A stretch of 64,000 bases of DNA from the NCBI GenBank assembly GCA_011009095.1, contig VTPC01005348.1:1-64000 (forward strand). The letters are read 5' to 3'. Shown piece by piece: positions 39,101-53,300 of this stretch. This DNA is from Ignelater luminosus (lineage: Eukaryota; Arthropoda; Insecta; Coleoptera; Elateridae). The translations under genes were made by a program, and so were the position numbers. The notes below the pieces were generated by a model that had not been told where the DNA came from, searched no databases, and was given only the letters and a program-made list of their open reading frames with translations. Each line of letters opens with the position of its first letter. Positions within the stretch are counted from its first letter, which is position 1.

Positions 39101-41265
39101 ATATATTCTGACAGGCGTGTGATGGAGAAATCTAATTGTTGTTTAATTTCCGCTTTTATTTAGATTCTATTCCGTGATGGAGTCAACACATATGTATCTT
39201 GTGATTTTGAGTGTCTGTTTTGTTTTAAATGCCGACCTACCGATTTATGGGCCGGAAACCTTCCGCTGCTCTTGTAGTATTCATTTAGAGGTTTGTATTT
39301 AACAGTTGTTAAGTAATCGTACTTGGAGTTTTAGTGTATGTTCCACCGCGACCATGACTGTATGCAGAGCATTTTAACTACCTAAGGTTTCATATCCACT
39401 TTTGATCGTATCATCTCTTCTACTTCCGGAATGTTTGAGACTAGGCAACACAGTTTACGTTTCACTGTTCTGTTTACTATTAAACATCAGTTCTAAATAT
39501 TAAAATAGTAACCTTTTACTATGTGTTTAGATATTAAAATACCATTTTTCGTTTGTGTGTTTATATTACTATCTGTAGCAACTTAGAATTTCTGTTTGGG
39601 TATTTACGTAGCAAGACCGGACAACCCATATATTTTTGAATGTATTACAAAACCTATTTTTTTGTGAGAGTAAGTTTTTTATGAATAAACATAAACACAA
39701 TGGAAATCTTAAAATTTGCAAATGGGGTGGTAATGCTGTCTTAGTCTTTTATTAAATTCGTTGGCATGGTAACGTAACCTTGGCAAAGTAATTGTTTATT
39801 CTCATTAGTTCTACAGGCTTACAGCTAAAAAGTTATTTTTTCAATCTGATCTAGAAAACACTTTCCGGTCTAGACCAGTATAGTTTCATACTTTCCACTC
39901 TAAAAGAAATTCTGTTACATACTTAGTAACAATTTTTTTAAACCCCATTATATCAATATTACCTTCCCTATGATTTGGTGGGCTAGTAGATACTTACTTC
40001 TTTATTTACACAAATGCGAGATTTGGTATCCCTAACAGCTATTATTAGATTAAAGAGCTTTCGGTTGTAAAATTATTTGTATTCTGTAGCAGAGCTGGGT
40101 AAGTACATCACAAATGTACTTGAAAAACCATAAATAAATCCCTTTTTTTGTACTTGTACTTGTACTGAAGTACATCCTATTGGTAATGTACTTTGTACTT
40201 GTACTTATAAATCCAAAGTTTGATTAGTACTTGTACTTGGTATTTAAATATATCTGATGCAAGTACAGGTACTTTTCCAAATACAAGTACTTTCTCAATC
40301 TATTTAAGTACTACTTTTTGCATGAAATGTAAATTTTTCTATTACACTCTTCTCAGATATATCACAAGTCGCACTATTCTATTATTCTATTCTGTATTTG
40401 ATAGCCTCTTAGTTTAGCTCTTTTATGGTATATACATGAACTGCTCGCTTGTTAAGTTACGTCTGAGTAAAGAAATAAGTAAATCTGTTTCAACTGTGAG
40501 ATTTTTCTTTTTTTTCATGTATCCACGTTAAATTAATAAACAAAGCCCATGTCAAATTTAAAGTTCTTCATTAATTTTATTTAACATTGTCGATGCTTTA
40601 TCCTTAGGTTTAGAAAAATTCCTCATTTAAGTATATGCTGATGAGCCTAGTTCCGTTTCTTTTGTTTTTTAAATGGAATTTTACATTGGGAAAACCTTTT
40701 TATATTTTATTTTTCATTATGAAGATAAAACCAAAGTTAATACAAACTAACTAAAAATTTATATTGTGGCTAGGATAAAGATATTCATCATATGTTTTTT
40801 ATTATACTTTTTATACTGCTTACGTAACAAAGAGAAAATAAATTTAAAAAAGTACTTGGAAAAGTACTTATAAGTTAGAAATTAAGTACATTTTATCTGT
40901 ATTTAAGTACTTTTGTATTTAAATACTTTTCTTTTTTAAAGTACTTAGTACTTGTACTTAAACATTTACACAAAAATGTACTTTGTACTTAAGTACATTT
41001 GTGATGTACTTACCCAGCTCTGTTCTGTAGATATTTATTTCGGTTAGGATATTTGTTCCTGTTATTTTTGAATTAAATTTGTATGATTATTTTATAGTAA
41101 TATCCTTTAGAGATCACGATATTTTTATATTGCTGTAATATTAAATATCCCCTCAATTTTTGTTATTATTAATATTTTTAAAATTATTATTATTATTAAT
41201 ACAAAACAAAATAATTATATGTACATTATACCTGACTGTGAATGATACTTAGATGTATCTTGTTC

Positions 41266-41310
<45 letters not shown>

Positions 41311-44300
41311 AAGTTCTTAAGGATTTTAGGATATATTATTATGGAAGTTTTTCATTTATTCGTTATTATTCTTGTCTAGACCTTTTGTTATAATTGTTTA
41401 ATAATAGAAAATTTTTTATCAAATATCTCTTTTCGAAGAAAGTTAGATCTAGATTAAAGTTTGTGTTTGTTTTTCTGAAACTCACATTCTAGAATTAGGT
41501 ACCTACATAAAATGATATGATTAGTATAAATTAATTACTGTTTTTATGGGTCAAATTTTTTATCCTTTTTGTCCGTGACCTGTATGTGAATAAGTAATAT
41601 AAACTTTTTAGCTATTATCTACGTACGTAGTTTGGAAAACAAATAGGTGGGTATATCTTTCCCTAACAGCAAAAAATTAGGCAATATTTTACACAAATCC
41701 TTGGTACATGCATGTTAATTACTGAACCAGACAGATATTGCGTAATATAATATTTGTTTGCTAGGAATTTCCACTCCAGACAGTTTAATTTACTGTAACC
41801 AAAACTTTTAGAGGTACATGCCACTTACATAATATAAAGTAAAAATTGTACTTTCGTATTAGATGAATACATTTCGGCGTTACATTAAATATGCAATAAA
41901 CATTTCAAGGCTATATGATGTTATTCGATTTATATAGGGTGTATTTATTCAGGAAGAGAATCTTAGCACCACTCGATTCTCCTTGAAAAATTGAGCAAAA
42001 TGTGTTATAGAAATGTTCATCTTAAACGCATATTTTTCGAAATAAAGGTCATTTAAAATTTTTAATACTTGCAACGCTGTATGAAAATTGTAAGCATAGC
42101 AAAAATAGGTCATAAGTTTATTAACGTGGTTACCTTAGTAACATTTTTGCAGATCGTTATTATTGTTTCTAGATAAATACAGTATTGCAATATCTTCTAC
42201 AAAGTAGATTAAAGCAATTGCAGTATGTAAAAGCCATTTAAAAAAATGGCTGGTAAACAGGAGAAAAATATGATTGATTTATGTTTTCTGATACCTAAAC
42301 CATGGGTGGTTACTTTTATTTAATAATTTTGCGCGGTCATAAGCAAATTATAAAAAAATATATGACTCTTAATATTTCCACAACCGGAGAGTTAACAACA
42401 AATTGGTACTAGAGCTTCTTGCATAGTTTTTAATGCAGAATCGAGTAGCGTTGATATTCTGTATCTGAAATAATACACCCTGTATACACATTAATATTGA
42501 AACAACCGTACATCATAAACAGTAATTGAAGTGACTTGTCCAAATAAGATTTTTAAAATTGAGTTAGCTATCAAAAAGGGGCCAATAAATAATTTATTTT
42601 TAAAGAAGTTTTATATAATTCCGAATGGTGCAGTTTAGAGATTCATAATAAATTAATGTTATGAAAACGAAGTGTAGGATCAAGTTTTCCCAGCAGAAAC
42701 TTTTTATGAAAAAATATCAGACAGGTCGTCCATTTTTTGTCGCTACAATTTTGTCATTATTCTGTACGCGACCTTATCAAAATTAACGATCATTTTTTGT
42801 TTTTTTTGTGTACGGAGATTCCAAGTGATAAGTTCAACAAGGACATACCTTAGGGAGAAAAATAGAAAATTACCCATAATAGATATTATTTAATAAATAA
42901 TTAAAGGAATAACATTTTATTTATGTTACCGTCCATTTCAAAAAGCGGGACACGTGTCCTTTAACTAGCTGTTAGTATTGTTCCGGGTATCTTTGAACGT
43001 GAACAATTACGTGTATAAAAATGCAAATTAGATTGATTATTAAATAACAAATTACGTAGGTACTTTATTCCTAGGATACCACTTATTCTGGAAATTTCCA
43101 AATAACCGGACTTACCTTTATTTAAAAAACTTCTTGTTAGTTTTATAAGATGCAAATACATGATGTACATAAATACGTAGCTTACATAAAAAAATTTTAA
43201 ATATTACCTATTTACTTTAAAATTCATAGTGATGCTATTAAATCCTAGCAAATTGGAGTAATCAAAATAGATTATACCAAACTATCAAATGTTACATTCT
43301 TTGAGTGCCTAGAATTGTCTTATTTCTTAATAAAGAATAGTGAAAACTTAAATTTAAATTACCGTTTCATTTAGTATAAAAATAAATAATTATTGTAATT
43401 CAGTTCTAAAGACTTTGGGTCATTTTATTATGATAACAGTTATAAGTATCATTTATATTTAATTAAATTGTGAAATGTAATTAAAGTTTACAATTACGTC
43501 TATTTAAACCAGCCGTTTTTGACAACTAAAGAGCAACTGAAGTTAACGAAAGTCTTTTTTGCTTATTAAAACAGATTAAGGGAGAATCTGAAAAACAATA
43601 TTATTGAATAATTTAGTTTTCGTGTGCTTTAGAATCATTTGATTCTGACACGGAGAAGGCAGGGTGTCTGTCAATACTTGTGTGAATTTCATTCCAAATG
43701 CTAAGAAAGTGAGTGTAAGGCTTAGCCTTTTTGAAATATTTACTTATTTAAATGCGAAGCATCTGAAACAATCTTAGAAGGCGGCAATGTAATTTTATGT
43801 TGATTAGAAAAGTTTCCAGACAGATTTAGGTTTCATCAGGTTAGGTTAGAAGCTCTTGTTGGACTAATGGCAATGTTTTAAAATACAATGCACTTAAGCT
43901 GCATCAAAAGCACAAAAGCTCAACAATAAATATTCACTTTAAATAATGGCTTAATTGACGTTGCAGAACGCAGTAAACAACATGTAAATAAATCCAAACG
44001 CCTTCTCGATTTAATCTAACATTTCGTCTATATGTCTGGTAATATTATGTGTTTATTTTTTAGAGATCATGACCTACTGTATCAACCTTTTGTAAATATG
44101 ACGATGACTGCTATTCTTTTAAAAATGGCCGTGCAAAACTCGAGAAAAATCGTTTTATCAGGTAAAAACTGAACATGAAATAAGGCTAATGACAAAAATT
44201 AGAGAGTTATTGTTCAAGCCGCTACAAACACGTACCGGTATGATCAGTTCTTTATAAATAAGTTTAGGTATGTTTAGAAAAAATCTATAATCTACTGGTA

Positions 44301-47300
44301 TGATATAGTTTTGTAATTCAATTATTGCGCAAAAATAAGCCACTCAATTAAGATTACGTTAATGATCGCAACTGGCCGTTCCATCTTCGATGACAACCTA
44401 CGTGAGTAACATTTAAATATTTGCTTAAATTTATTATTTCATCGATAAGCACATCAGACTGCCACAGCTGATACTAAACATTACAATGCTCATTTAGTAG
44501 TTCACGTGTAGAAGATTCCTGATTTGTCATTCATTATTATGTTTTTCTACTACCGTAACTAAAATGTCATTTACTTATGCACATGTATAACCCGTGACTG
44601 AAGTGCCTTTTAGTCACGGACTGATATTAGCTGCCGGTAGTTTTCGTTTCATTAGCCGCAGCCAAAACTGAAACTAAGTTAGTTCTAGACTTTTGTGTCT
44701 GTTCACTTGTCAACTAACCCCTGCTTATTACAACTTAATCTAACATTATGTTCAATAAATTCAATAAAACAGTAAATTTTTATTGTTGATTAATTTGTGG
44801 TCGTACAAAAATATAACAGGTACTTCCTTTTATAAATTCCTCTTTTTTAAGCATTTGTTTCGCTTTACTCCGTTCGTATCTAAAAAAGCTCATGACTAAG
44901 ATGACGTTTATAAAACTTTTTATATAATATACCATTCCTATTAGTGATCAAGATAAACTTGATGTATTGCATTATTAAGCATTTTATAAATTACACTTAT
45001 GAGTATGATTTACGGACTCTTTATAGATTTGACTTCTTTTTCTTTACAATAGCTAATAGACAATGTAGTGACGATATAATGATTATTTGAGAAGATAGAG
45101 TGGAAATAATTAGTTGAAACAAGCAATAGGGCCTCCGAAATGCAGTTTTTAATGAAATAAAGTTTTTTTTTACTTCATTCCATGTGGTTAGCAGCCATTG
45201 GGTTGGTCTCCAGATGGCGCGGGTAGGGGACCCTATATTTGATTGGGGATACCCAGTCAGCTGCAATGAGTAGCTAGGTGATAAGCTTGTGTAATGACTT
45301 GAAACGTCAGCGTATGATAAATAATTACCTACGACGCGTTGAAGCTATCCAGAACCTGTGTGATAGCTAGTAAAGGCGTAAAACTAATAACACTTTAGGA
45401 TTATTTGATTGCAAATAATCTGAAAGTAACCCACAAGGACAACGATATAACCATAGAGCTAATTTGCGCATGTCTACCGCAAGGAATTGGCATTTGTCGT
45501 AGAAACCATAACCGCCCCTTCCCACCATAAATAATAATCTCAAATTCAATATTGAATGAGATTAAATGCCTTCTATTCTGCTCACGAAACCTAGGACGAC
45601 TGACTGGGAACGACACAAGGTCCAAATCCATCTCGAGATAGAGAACAAATTTTAGAGCTACGATCATAAGACCATTTATAGCTAGTTGACAAGAAGGAAA
45701 GACAGAACCTCGGTAAGAGTGACCTGATGGCATGAGGGAATATCATGACTAAGGGTTAGGACTGGAAGGCTTTTTAAAGAGGCCAAGAAACTGAGAACTA
45801 AAAGAGGGACGTATAGAACCTCATTTGGACCTATAAACTATGAAAAAACCAAAAGAGAATACTGAATCTGAATAAACTCTCTAAGGTGTCAGACTGTAGA
45901 AGACCCCTTGTTGAAGACTATCAAGGCAGAATTGACACTAAGACCGGGAAGGAGATAGTAGAATCACTGCTTCAGACCCACTTTCCGGGTTTAAAGACTT
46001 TGAAGCGGAGAAGGTTGAGCTAAATCGGTAACGAATTTCTTTAGATGAATGGGCAGTTTACAAGTTTGTTCCATTTATTCAAATCTCTAGGAAAGGGTGA
46101 AATCTTTCCAAGCTTACTAGGGAAGAATATACTTATTCCTGTTAGCCTCTTTTAACCTGTCTATTAAGACTTTTAGAAAGGCTGATTTTATTGATAGGTA
46201 TCTAAGGCATCAAGCATCAAGCAAAATGGTTATTTGAATTTTGCAAAACCGTTTGCAACTTTTCCCGGTAAACTACGTTAGGTGTGTTTTCGAACATAGA
46301 GCAAGGCACTCAACAATACCTCTATAAAATCTTTTACCAGACCGACAGAAAATAAACAATGTATTATGCTTAAACATAGGAATACATACTTCTCAGCACG
46401 ACCAGATTTAGAGGGCAAATGCCGCAAGAAAGTTATTTGTGGAAAAGTGCTTTCTTCTCTACTATGGTGTTTCATAGTGAACAATTCCTTGCACGGACTT
46501 AATGATGCAAGTTGCACTACAATAAGTTGTGCAGATGACATAATCATCTTAATGCTAGTGTAGGGAACTTTAAACTTTAATGAAAGATAGTGCACGAGAA
46601 GGGGTCCAATGGTTAATCGACGAAAACGTATCTGGTTTCATTTAGTAGGAAGGAGGCCATTTGGGATGAGTATCTGATACACCTTTCGAGGTAAAAGTGG
46701 GAGGGGAAGTATTTTTAAATAATTTCTAGAAAGGAAACTAACTTAACCTCACCTAAAATGAGTAACAAGCAAAGCAGGAACAAACTAAGTATGATTTGGA
46801 GATCTTGCTAGATCTGCTCTACAATCTACATTAAGCCAGATAAATATTCTATATTATGGTGCCAGACAGTATAAACAGAACGTGCACCAATGGAATATTT
46901 TTCATTTATATTCTATCTAAGGAAGATTAGGAACTTAAACAAATTCATGTGCAGATAAGTGAACTGACTGAAATATGTGCTAGAGTAAGTTGGACCAGGA
47001 CGCAGAACTACAACTGGAGAAGAATCTTTATGTATAACTAGTGACTATAAGACTTTGCAAGGTAGATTCAGGTCTTGTACTAGATTACGTTTGCAAGCTA
47101 AGCAAACTTGGGGTGAATAAAAATAAAATATAAGCTTCCGGGTATTATATTGTAGCGGCGAACTAGAAAGTCAACAACCTAGCAAAAGACGGAAGGGAAG
47201 ATCTTGTCGTGAAAGCGGAACCAGGAAATAAAGCAGGATTCAGTTTAGTCTAGAGAGTTTGAATAACTGTGAAGCAGTAATCAAACCTTCATAATTCCTA

Positions 47301-50300
47301 AATTGTGGGAAGTTCAAATATTATATATTAAATCAAATTCAAATTCATACCATATGTATAAATGTAGCATGAAAAATTGAAACCAACAAACCGGTTTGAC
47401 AGAGATTAAGTTTAACTAGTCCAGAGATGGGCAATCAAAGCTCAAATCGGTTGAAGCTTTTTAATAAGGTACATTACAGCATATAAATTTATAATTCATT
47501 ACCATAAAGCTTCGTTTAGCAGTAGTAAAAACACATTCGTGTGAGTTGGCGGTTTAATACTTTGATCGCCTCGATGACATAATATCAGCACTACTTGTAA
47601 AACATACTTCAATTAAATTTATTAAAACATTGTTTGATAGCAAAGTGATTGCATTAACATCACGTACGGCAGCGGCAGCATGTAGAGTTGGCCGCTGTAT
47701 TTCGCAGTAAGGTAGCTCCGCTTGAAAGTTTATGTGGCCCTCTAGACCCCAAGTACACTGGTTGCCCATCTCTGATATAAAAATATTTAAATCAGCCCAG
47801 GTGACGTAGCTGTTATGAGACCTGGCATATGTACATTTTATAATAGTGTAGACGGCACAAACAGAGAGAAGCCACACTGGGCCGACGTGAGTTCGAGTCT
47901 GGAATTGGGAAGAAATGTTTCAGTCTGGTATCGAATTCATGGAGCATTACGATCTTAGTAGTTGGTACCAAAATTGAAACAAGACAAACAGGCAAGAATA
48001 TTTATAAATTTATGTTGTGGTACAGCTGATTGAAGGGACAGTGTCGTCATTATCAATCAAATGCTAAATTGTACTGCGTCACACAACACCATCAAATTAA
48101 CATTTATCAGTCGTTTCAATAACTTTTCGATCCTACTGTGAAAAATACATAGGAAAAAACTGGACTACTTTAATTTTAGCTGTAATTTCCAGAAATGGAA
48201 TTAAAAAATTACTCTAAAAGGCCATTAGTTTTACGCCTCGGGCCAGTAAAGGTGTAAAAGTAAGTGGGACATGACGAGCACTAAACTCATTTGCCTACCG
48301 GGTAAATTCCCAGTACAGATGTGACCCATCCGACCTTGTTCTGCGAGAGAATACTATTTAAATTAATTAGATTCATTATTTTAGGTGCATTATTTGATAG
48401 AAATTACAATTCCTTTTCTAACCGTAAATACTTTAAGAAATTAGTGTCTATCATGATTCTGAAATTACAATAAGAAGTAATTTGATAGATTTCCTAATAT
48501 AGTTAGGCAAAGTTGAAAACAAAAATTTTTTTCTAAACTTGATAATTGAAAGGTCTTTATTTCGAAGTACCCGAAGGTTTATAGCCTACATGACATTTTA
48601 TTATGACAGGATTTAGTTAGTATTGATTACATGCGTTAAAGCCATAAGAAAGCAAATGACCATACGTAAAATTGGTAATGTAAAACTTTTATGCGTTTTC
48701 AGGATGACACTAATATCTGCTGTTGTAGTTAACCCTACTATTCTTATAATTTTAGAGGGCGTAACCAACCGCACAACCGACGCACACAAAAAGAAATCAT
48801 GACTTGCGCAAGGTCAAAATTGAGCTTCAGTGTTCGTTTCCAAATAAGTATTTAATTTTTCTGTTTATGTTTTTATTAATTTGCAACAACTATTAATCTT
48901 TGTTCACTAATGAAAAAGCTATCAAGCTTACTAAATGGATTGTAAAACGTTATTTGCACTTTGAAACATTCAAAGGTGATGACTAATGAAAAATGAATAA
49001 TATTTGCATGTTAACATTAAAATGTCAACCGAAAATAAAAAAGAGGAATCAGTAACAGAAATTTTTAGTACACTGCCAGGTATTCGGCTCTGCAATAATT
49101 ACAGAAGTGAACACCAATTATTGTTCGCTATCTGTGTGATAAGACAGGTGGGATGATTAAAACAGACATTTATTTTTAACATAGCCTATTTCCTAATTGC
49201 TATTACTCCAAGCGAAAATTTAATTATTCTGTTACTTATATCTCCTAACAAAGGTCTTTCTTATGAAATACTTTGTGCCTCCAATGTTCTTTTGTGTCTT
49301 TTGAAGATGACTTTTCTTATTTCCAATAATTAAATTTGCACAAAACAAATTACTGCCAATTAATTAGCGTGGTTTTCTCTACTTCCTTTATAGGTGAAAC
49401 AATATTATCATGTTGTAAAATTCAACACTTTCATTTAATAGGAACTTATTCTTAAAGACGTTTTAACTTTGTGCTTAAAGTAATAACTAGTATCTTAATA
49501 GATTTACAATAGGAGTATGCCAATTATTATTATTTAGGAAGTCCATATAGCAAATACTTAGAAGTGTTTTACTTCTATAAATTATAACTACGGACTTTTT
49601 ATTTAAATTAAAGGTAATAATTAGGGCTCGGATGTTTATGACATGTCATTTATATTTGTTTACGTCTATTTTGATGCCGAACACATTTTTAGTGCGAATT
49701 AAGCTTTTCTATACAATATTAAGTGGTTTTTATTGGTCATATAAAGTCATATTTGGCATGTAAGGGCATATTTTAAGCACTTTTCCCGAAAAGGTCATAT
49801 TTTAGTTATATTTCGTAAAAAATAGTTTTGTTAACAATACAAAATTGAAAATCTTTGTAACTATTAATAAAATTTCGCCGTTCAATCAACAAGGAGAGAC
49901 AACGTCTAATCTTCGAGAGCACATCAGTATCGATAGCTACAAATAAAACGTCGGAATTTTCAAATAAATTGTGTAAAATGATGGTGAGTGCTAACATTTC
50001 GCTAAAGAAAGTAGATAATCCTCACTTCAAGAATCTCATGGAAGAATTTACTAAGAAAACTATTCCCACGGAATCAACACTACGCAAAAACTACCTATCT
50101 GTTTGTTAGGAGAATAAATAACATCAAGAAGAGAGAAACCGATATCAAAATCGAGAATTGCAAAACACGTATGAGGTGAAGACCCTCGCATCCAATGGGA
50201 TAATGCACAAATACTGACCAAAGAGGAGTACAGAACTCGTACAAAACTGAAAGAGACCACTTCATAGCGCTAGCCAAAGAACCGATAAGCCCAGCTAGCT

Positions 50301-53300
50301 TAGAAATAGAACCCATATCGATGCCAATACTGCGCGAAGGACTACGGTGCAACCACCAACAAACGGCCGAAACCCCTACTGTGCAACATGTACAGTAACC
50401 TACTGCGCATCCAGCTACGGAAATGCAACTTATATAGAACTTATAAAACTACATAAGTAGACCGCCCCAGCAGCTCAGTGGTTCAGGCACCCAGCGTAGT
50501 AATCAAATTAGAAATGCAAAATAATAAACCAAACCACCCTTCTCAGAGCAAACACAAAGTGAATTTCCGAAACGTCGCCACAAAATATCACGACAAAGTG
50601 TGGCAATAGCCCAATTAACACCTCAAACGGGATAGTGTAGCCGATAACAAGATATGGGTATCTATTGATAAAGAAGTCGAAGGAAGATATGTAGCCAATA
50701 TAATTATTGCAAACTTTCCTACTGACAACTGAAATCTTGAAACGAGCCGATCATTTAAATATCACAATTTTTTTTGATAATGCTATGAAGCTGTTGTGGG
50801 ACAACATTCTTCTTTTCATAACCGATGCTGAGCCATACATGGTAAATGTTGCTAAAGGTATGAATTGAATGAATGAAATGATACATGTGACGCGTCTTGC
50901 TCATAAGTTAGCGGAAGAAATTCGTGAGAATCTTCCTGATGTAATGTAAAAATAGATCTTTGTAGAAGCTCCACCGAGGGTTGACATATTCAAAAAGTTA
51001 GCTTATTACTGGTCATTACCAGGTGGGGAACATGGGTTTGATGCTGTTGTATATTATTGTGCAAGCTATTCAGTCATCAAAGACATTGTGAATGGTTTCA
51101 GTAAAGATGATGCAGCTTTTGTCAAGACAGTGCAGAAGCTGTTTTCTAGTAGCCTATCAAGAAAGCTGGCATACATTAAATCTAACTTTGGCGGTATATC
51201 AAATGCGATTACTAGGTTAGAAGGTGTTGATTTCGACATCAAAGACTCTCTGGCAATTGTCAGGAATGTCGAACTCAATATTGAACAGGCATGTGGAAAA
51301 ATCATGAAAATGTAAAAAGAAAACTTTATTTAATATGCTCCTATAATGTCTTGCTTCTCCAGTTACAAAGCGATACTTAGTGACAATCGGCCATCACCTT
51401 CATTTGATAGTCTCAAGAAACACATCGTCATTCAGTACAATGCAGTCAAAATAGATCAATAAGCAAAACAAGCTCAAACAATAGAAGTACGAGGACAAGT
51501 GTGTGTTACTTTTCTACAGTTTTTAATGTATAATAGTGATATTTAATAGGAGTAATGTTTTTAGATCATATTTTGGATTTTATTGGTCATATTTTCATGT
51601 CTGTAAGGTTATTTTTGCTTGCATATTTAGTCAGTTTTTATGGCTTAAACATCCGAGCCCTAGTAATAATAATAAGAATTCTTTTTTTTAATGTAATGAA
51701 TAATGTCTGACTACAGTGTAATTTATACAAAAAAAGCTTTTAGATATCTAATGGTTTGCACTAATGTATTTTTTGCCGCGAACATAGTTTAAAGGTTGAA
51801 TGTCCATTTTTACACTGAAGCAATAACGCCACCGTGTCGTGTTTTGTTCTGATTTTCCTACTGTTGGGAATCTTTTCTTTCTCTTTTAGCAAGCAGATAT
51901 TTTGTTTTTACTAAAGTCAATGGTATCATGTTAAACTTACTTATTGTGAAATAGTTAATACATATTCTTTTAGTTTGAAAAAAGTTATTCATTAATTTAA
52001 ATATTATAAATCGCGAAAACAAGTACCTACTAGCAAAAATATATTCTAGTAATTACTAAAATGAATAAAACTTCTACAAAAACAATTACTTTCCCTACTT
52101 ATAAGGCGGGGTTACACCTACTCATTTTTCACAGCGTGACTTTGACAAGGCAAAGGTTTTACGGCAATTATTCGGTCATATTTTATTTAAAATAAAAAGC
52201 TGTTTATTAAATACTAGAAGATCGAATATAATTAACATGAACGCCCACCTCAATTTGCTTTTCCTTTTGTTAATTTTATATTCAATTTTTGAGATAAAAA
52301 TAAAAATGAAAAATGTTCTTACAAAAACTGTATTATAAATATGATTATCCATTAAATTATAAAGTTATACGTATATTACATTTAGGGTTGATAATGTGGT
52401 GGTATGTGGTCAGAAAAGGCAACATTAAGAATAAAATTAAATATCAAAAGTTACCACTTCACATTAGTTAAACGGCAAGGAATGAAATTTAAATAGTGTT
52501 CGTTGTAATTTTGACTCGGTTATCTCAGGTGTGTCCACAGTTTAGTTGTTGATTTGTTAATCAAATGATTTACTTTTGCAAACAAAATTATAATGAAATA
52601 AACGCGTTATAAAACAAATTAACTATTAAGAACTCAGCCTATCTATCTTATTTGTTGTTTTTATCTACTCTTATTTTTTTAAATAGTTGTAGAAATTATA
52701 CAGTTATAATTATTATAAAGCACAAAAATTATTACTACTTTTTTGCAAGAAGAAACTACAAACAGGAGTATGAAGTTGAAATTTATAATGAAAAACAAAA
52801 CTTAAATGTAATCTATTAATTCTAACTCACTGCTTTTTTTAACTCTTTTTTTTTCACTCTTTTACTCACTGACTTAAACGTGGTCTACCTTATTTAAATA
52901 GAAATATACGGTGACTTAGAAAAACAGAATCATTGCATTTTTAAAAACACTGTGTAAGATAATTCTCAGAATTCAGCAGGTTAGCAGCATTTTTAATAAT
53001 AAAAATAATAAATTGACGTATATGGTAAATAACAAATGTATCATCATTTCATTATCTGTCTTTAAAAACACTTGATCTAAAATAATTATAATGATACATC
53101 ATAATGTAAAACGCGATCTAATTACGCATAAGATAACCTTGGTTTTGCTACATGCATTTGCTGATGCACCTGAAATGCATAATGCAATTCTCAGCAAGAT
53201 TATGCTTTTGTTTACAATAACCCATCATTTTAATAATATAATAACTCTTTTAAATAAATGCCAGTCAGGCTTTTTATAATTCAAATATTCTTTCCGGTAT

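Larger units (their letters stand above)
49622..51662 (+). mobile_element. hAT transposon with perfect 8-bp TSD, inactivated
   Basis: Inverted ends TAGGGCTCGGATGTTTA (49,622) and TAAACATCCGAGCCCTA (ending 51,662; 16-17 bp, perfect) are flanked by identical 8-bp duplications GTAATAAT (49,614-49,621 and 51,663-51,670), the hAT signature. The 2,041-bp element holds a transposase relic on the plus strand and a foreign segment at about 50,112-50,638. Confidence 0.93.

Noticed and set aside
41268..41306. TTA tract as a functional element
   Set aside because: Ordinary microsatellite; nothing around it suggests a function.
45021..45733. Minus-strand frames of 81-110 codons
   Set aside because: Opposite the LINE relic and its flank, where plus-strand RT motifs are readable.
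47554..47995. Minus-strand frames of 107 and 60 codons overlapping the CAGAGATGGGCAA MITE
   Set aside because: They run across the boundary of a repeat and have no domain signature.
50060..50352. Two minus-strand frames with hydrophobic content inside the hAT
   Set aside because: Antisense to the Penelope-like and hAT readings, which carry recognisable motifs.
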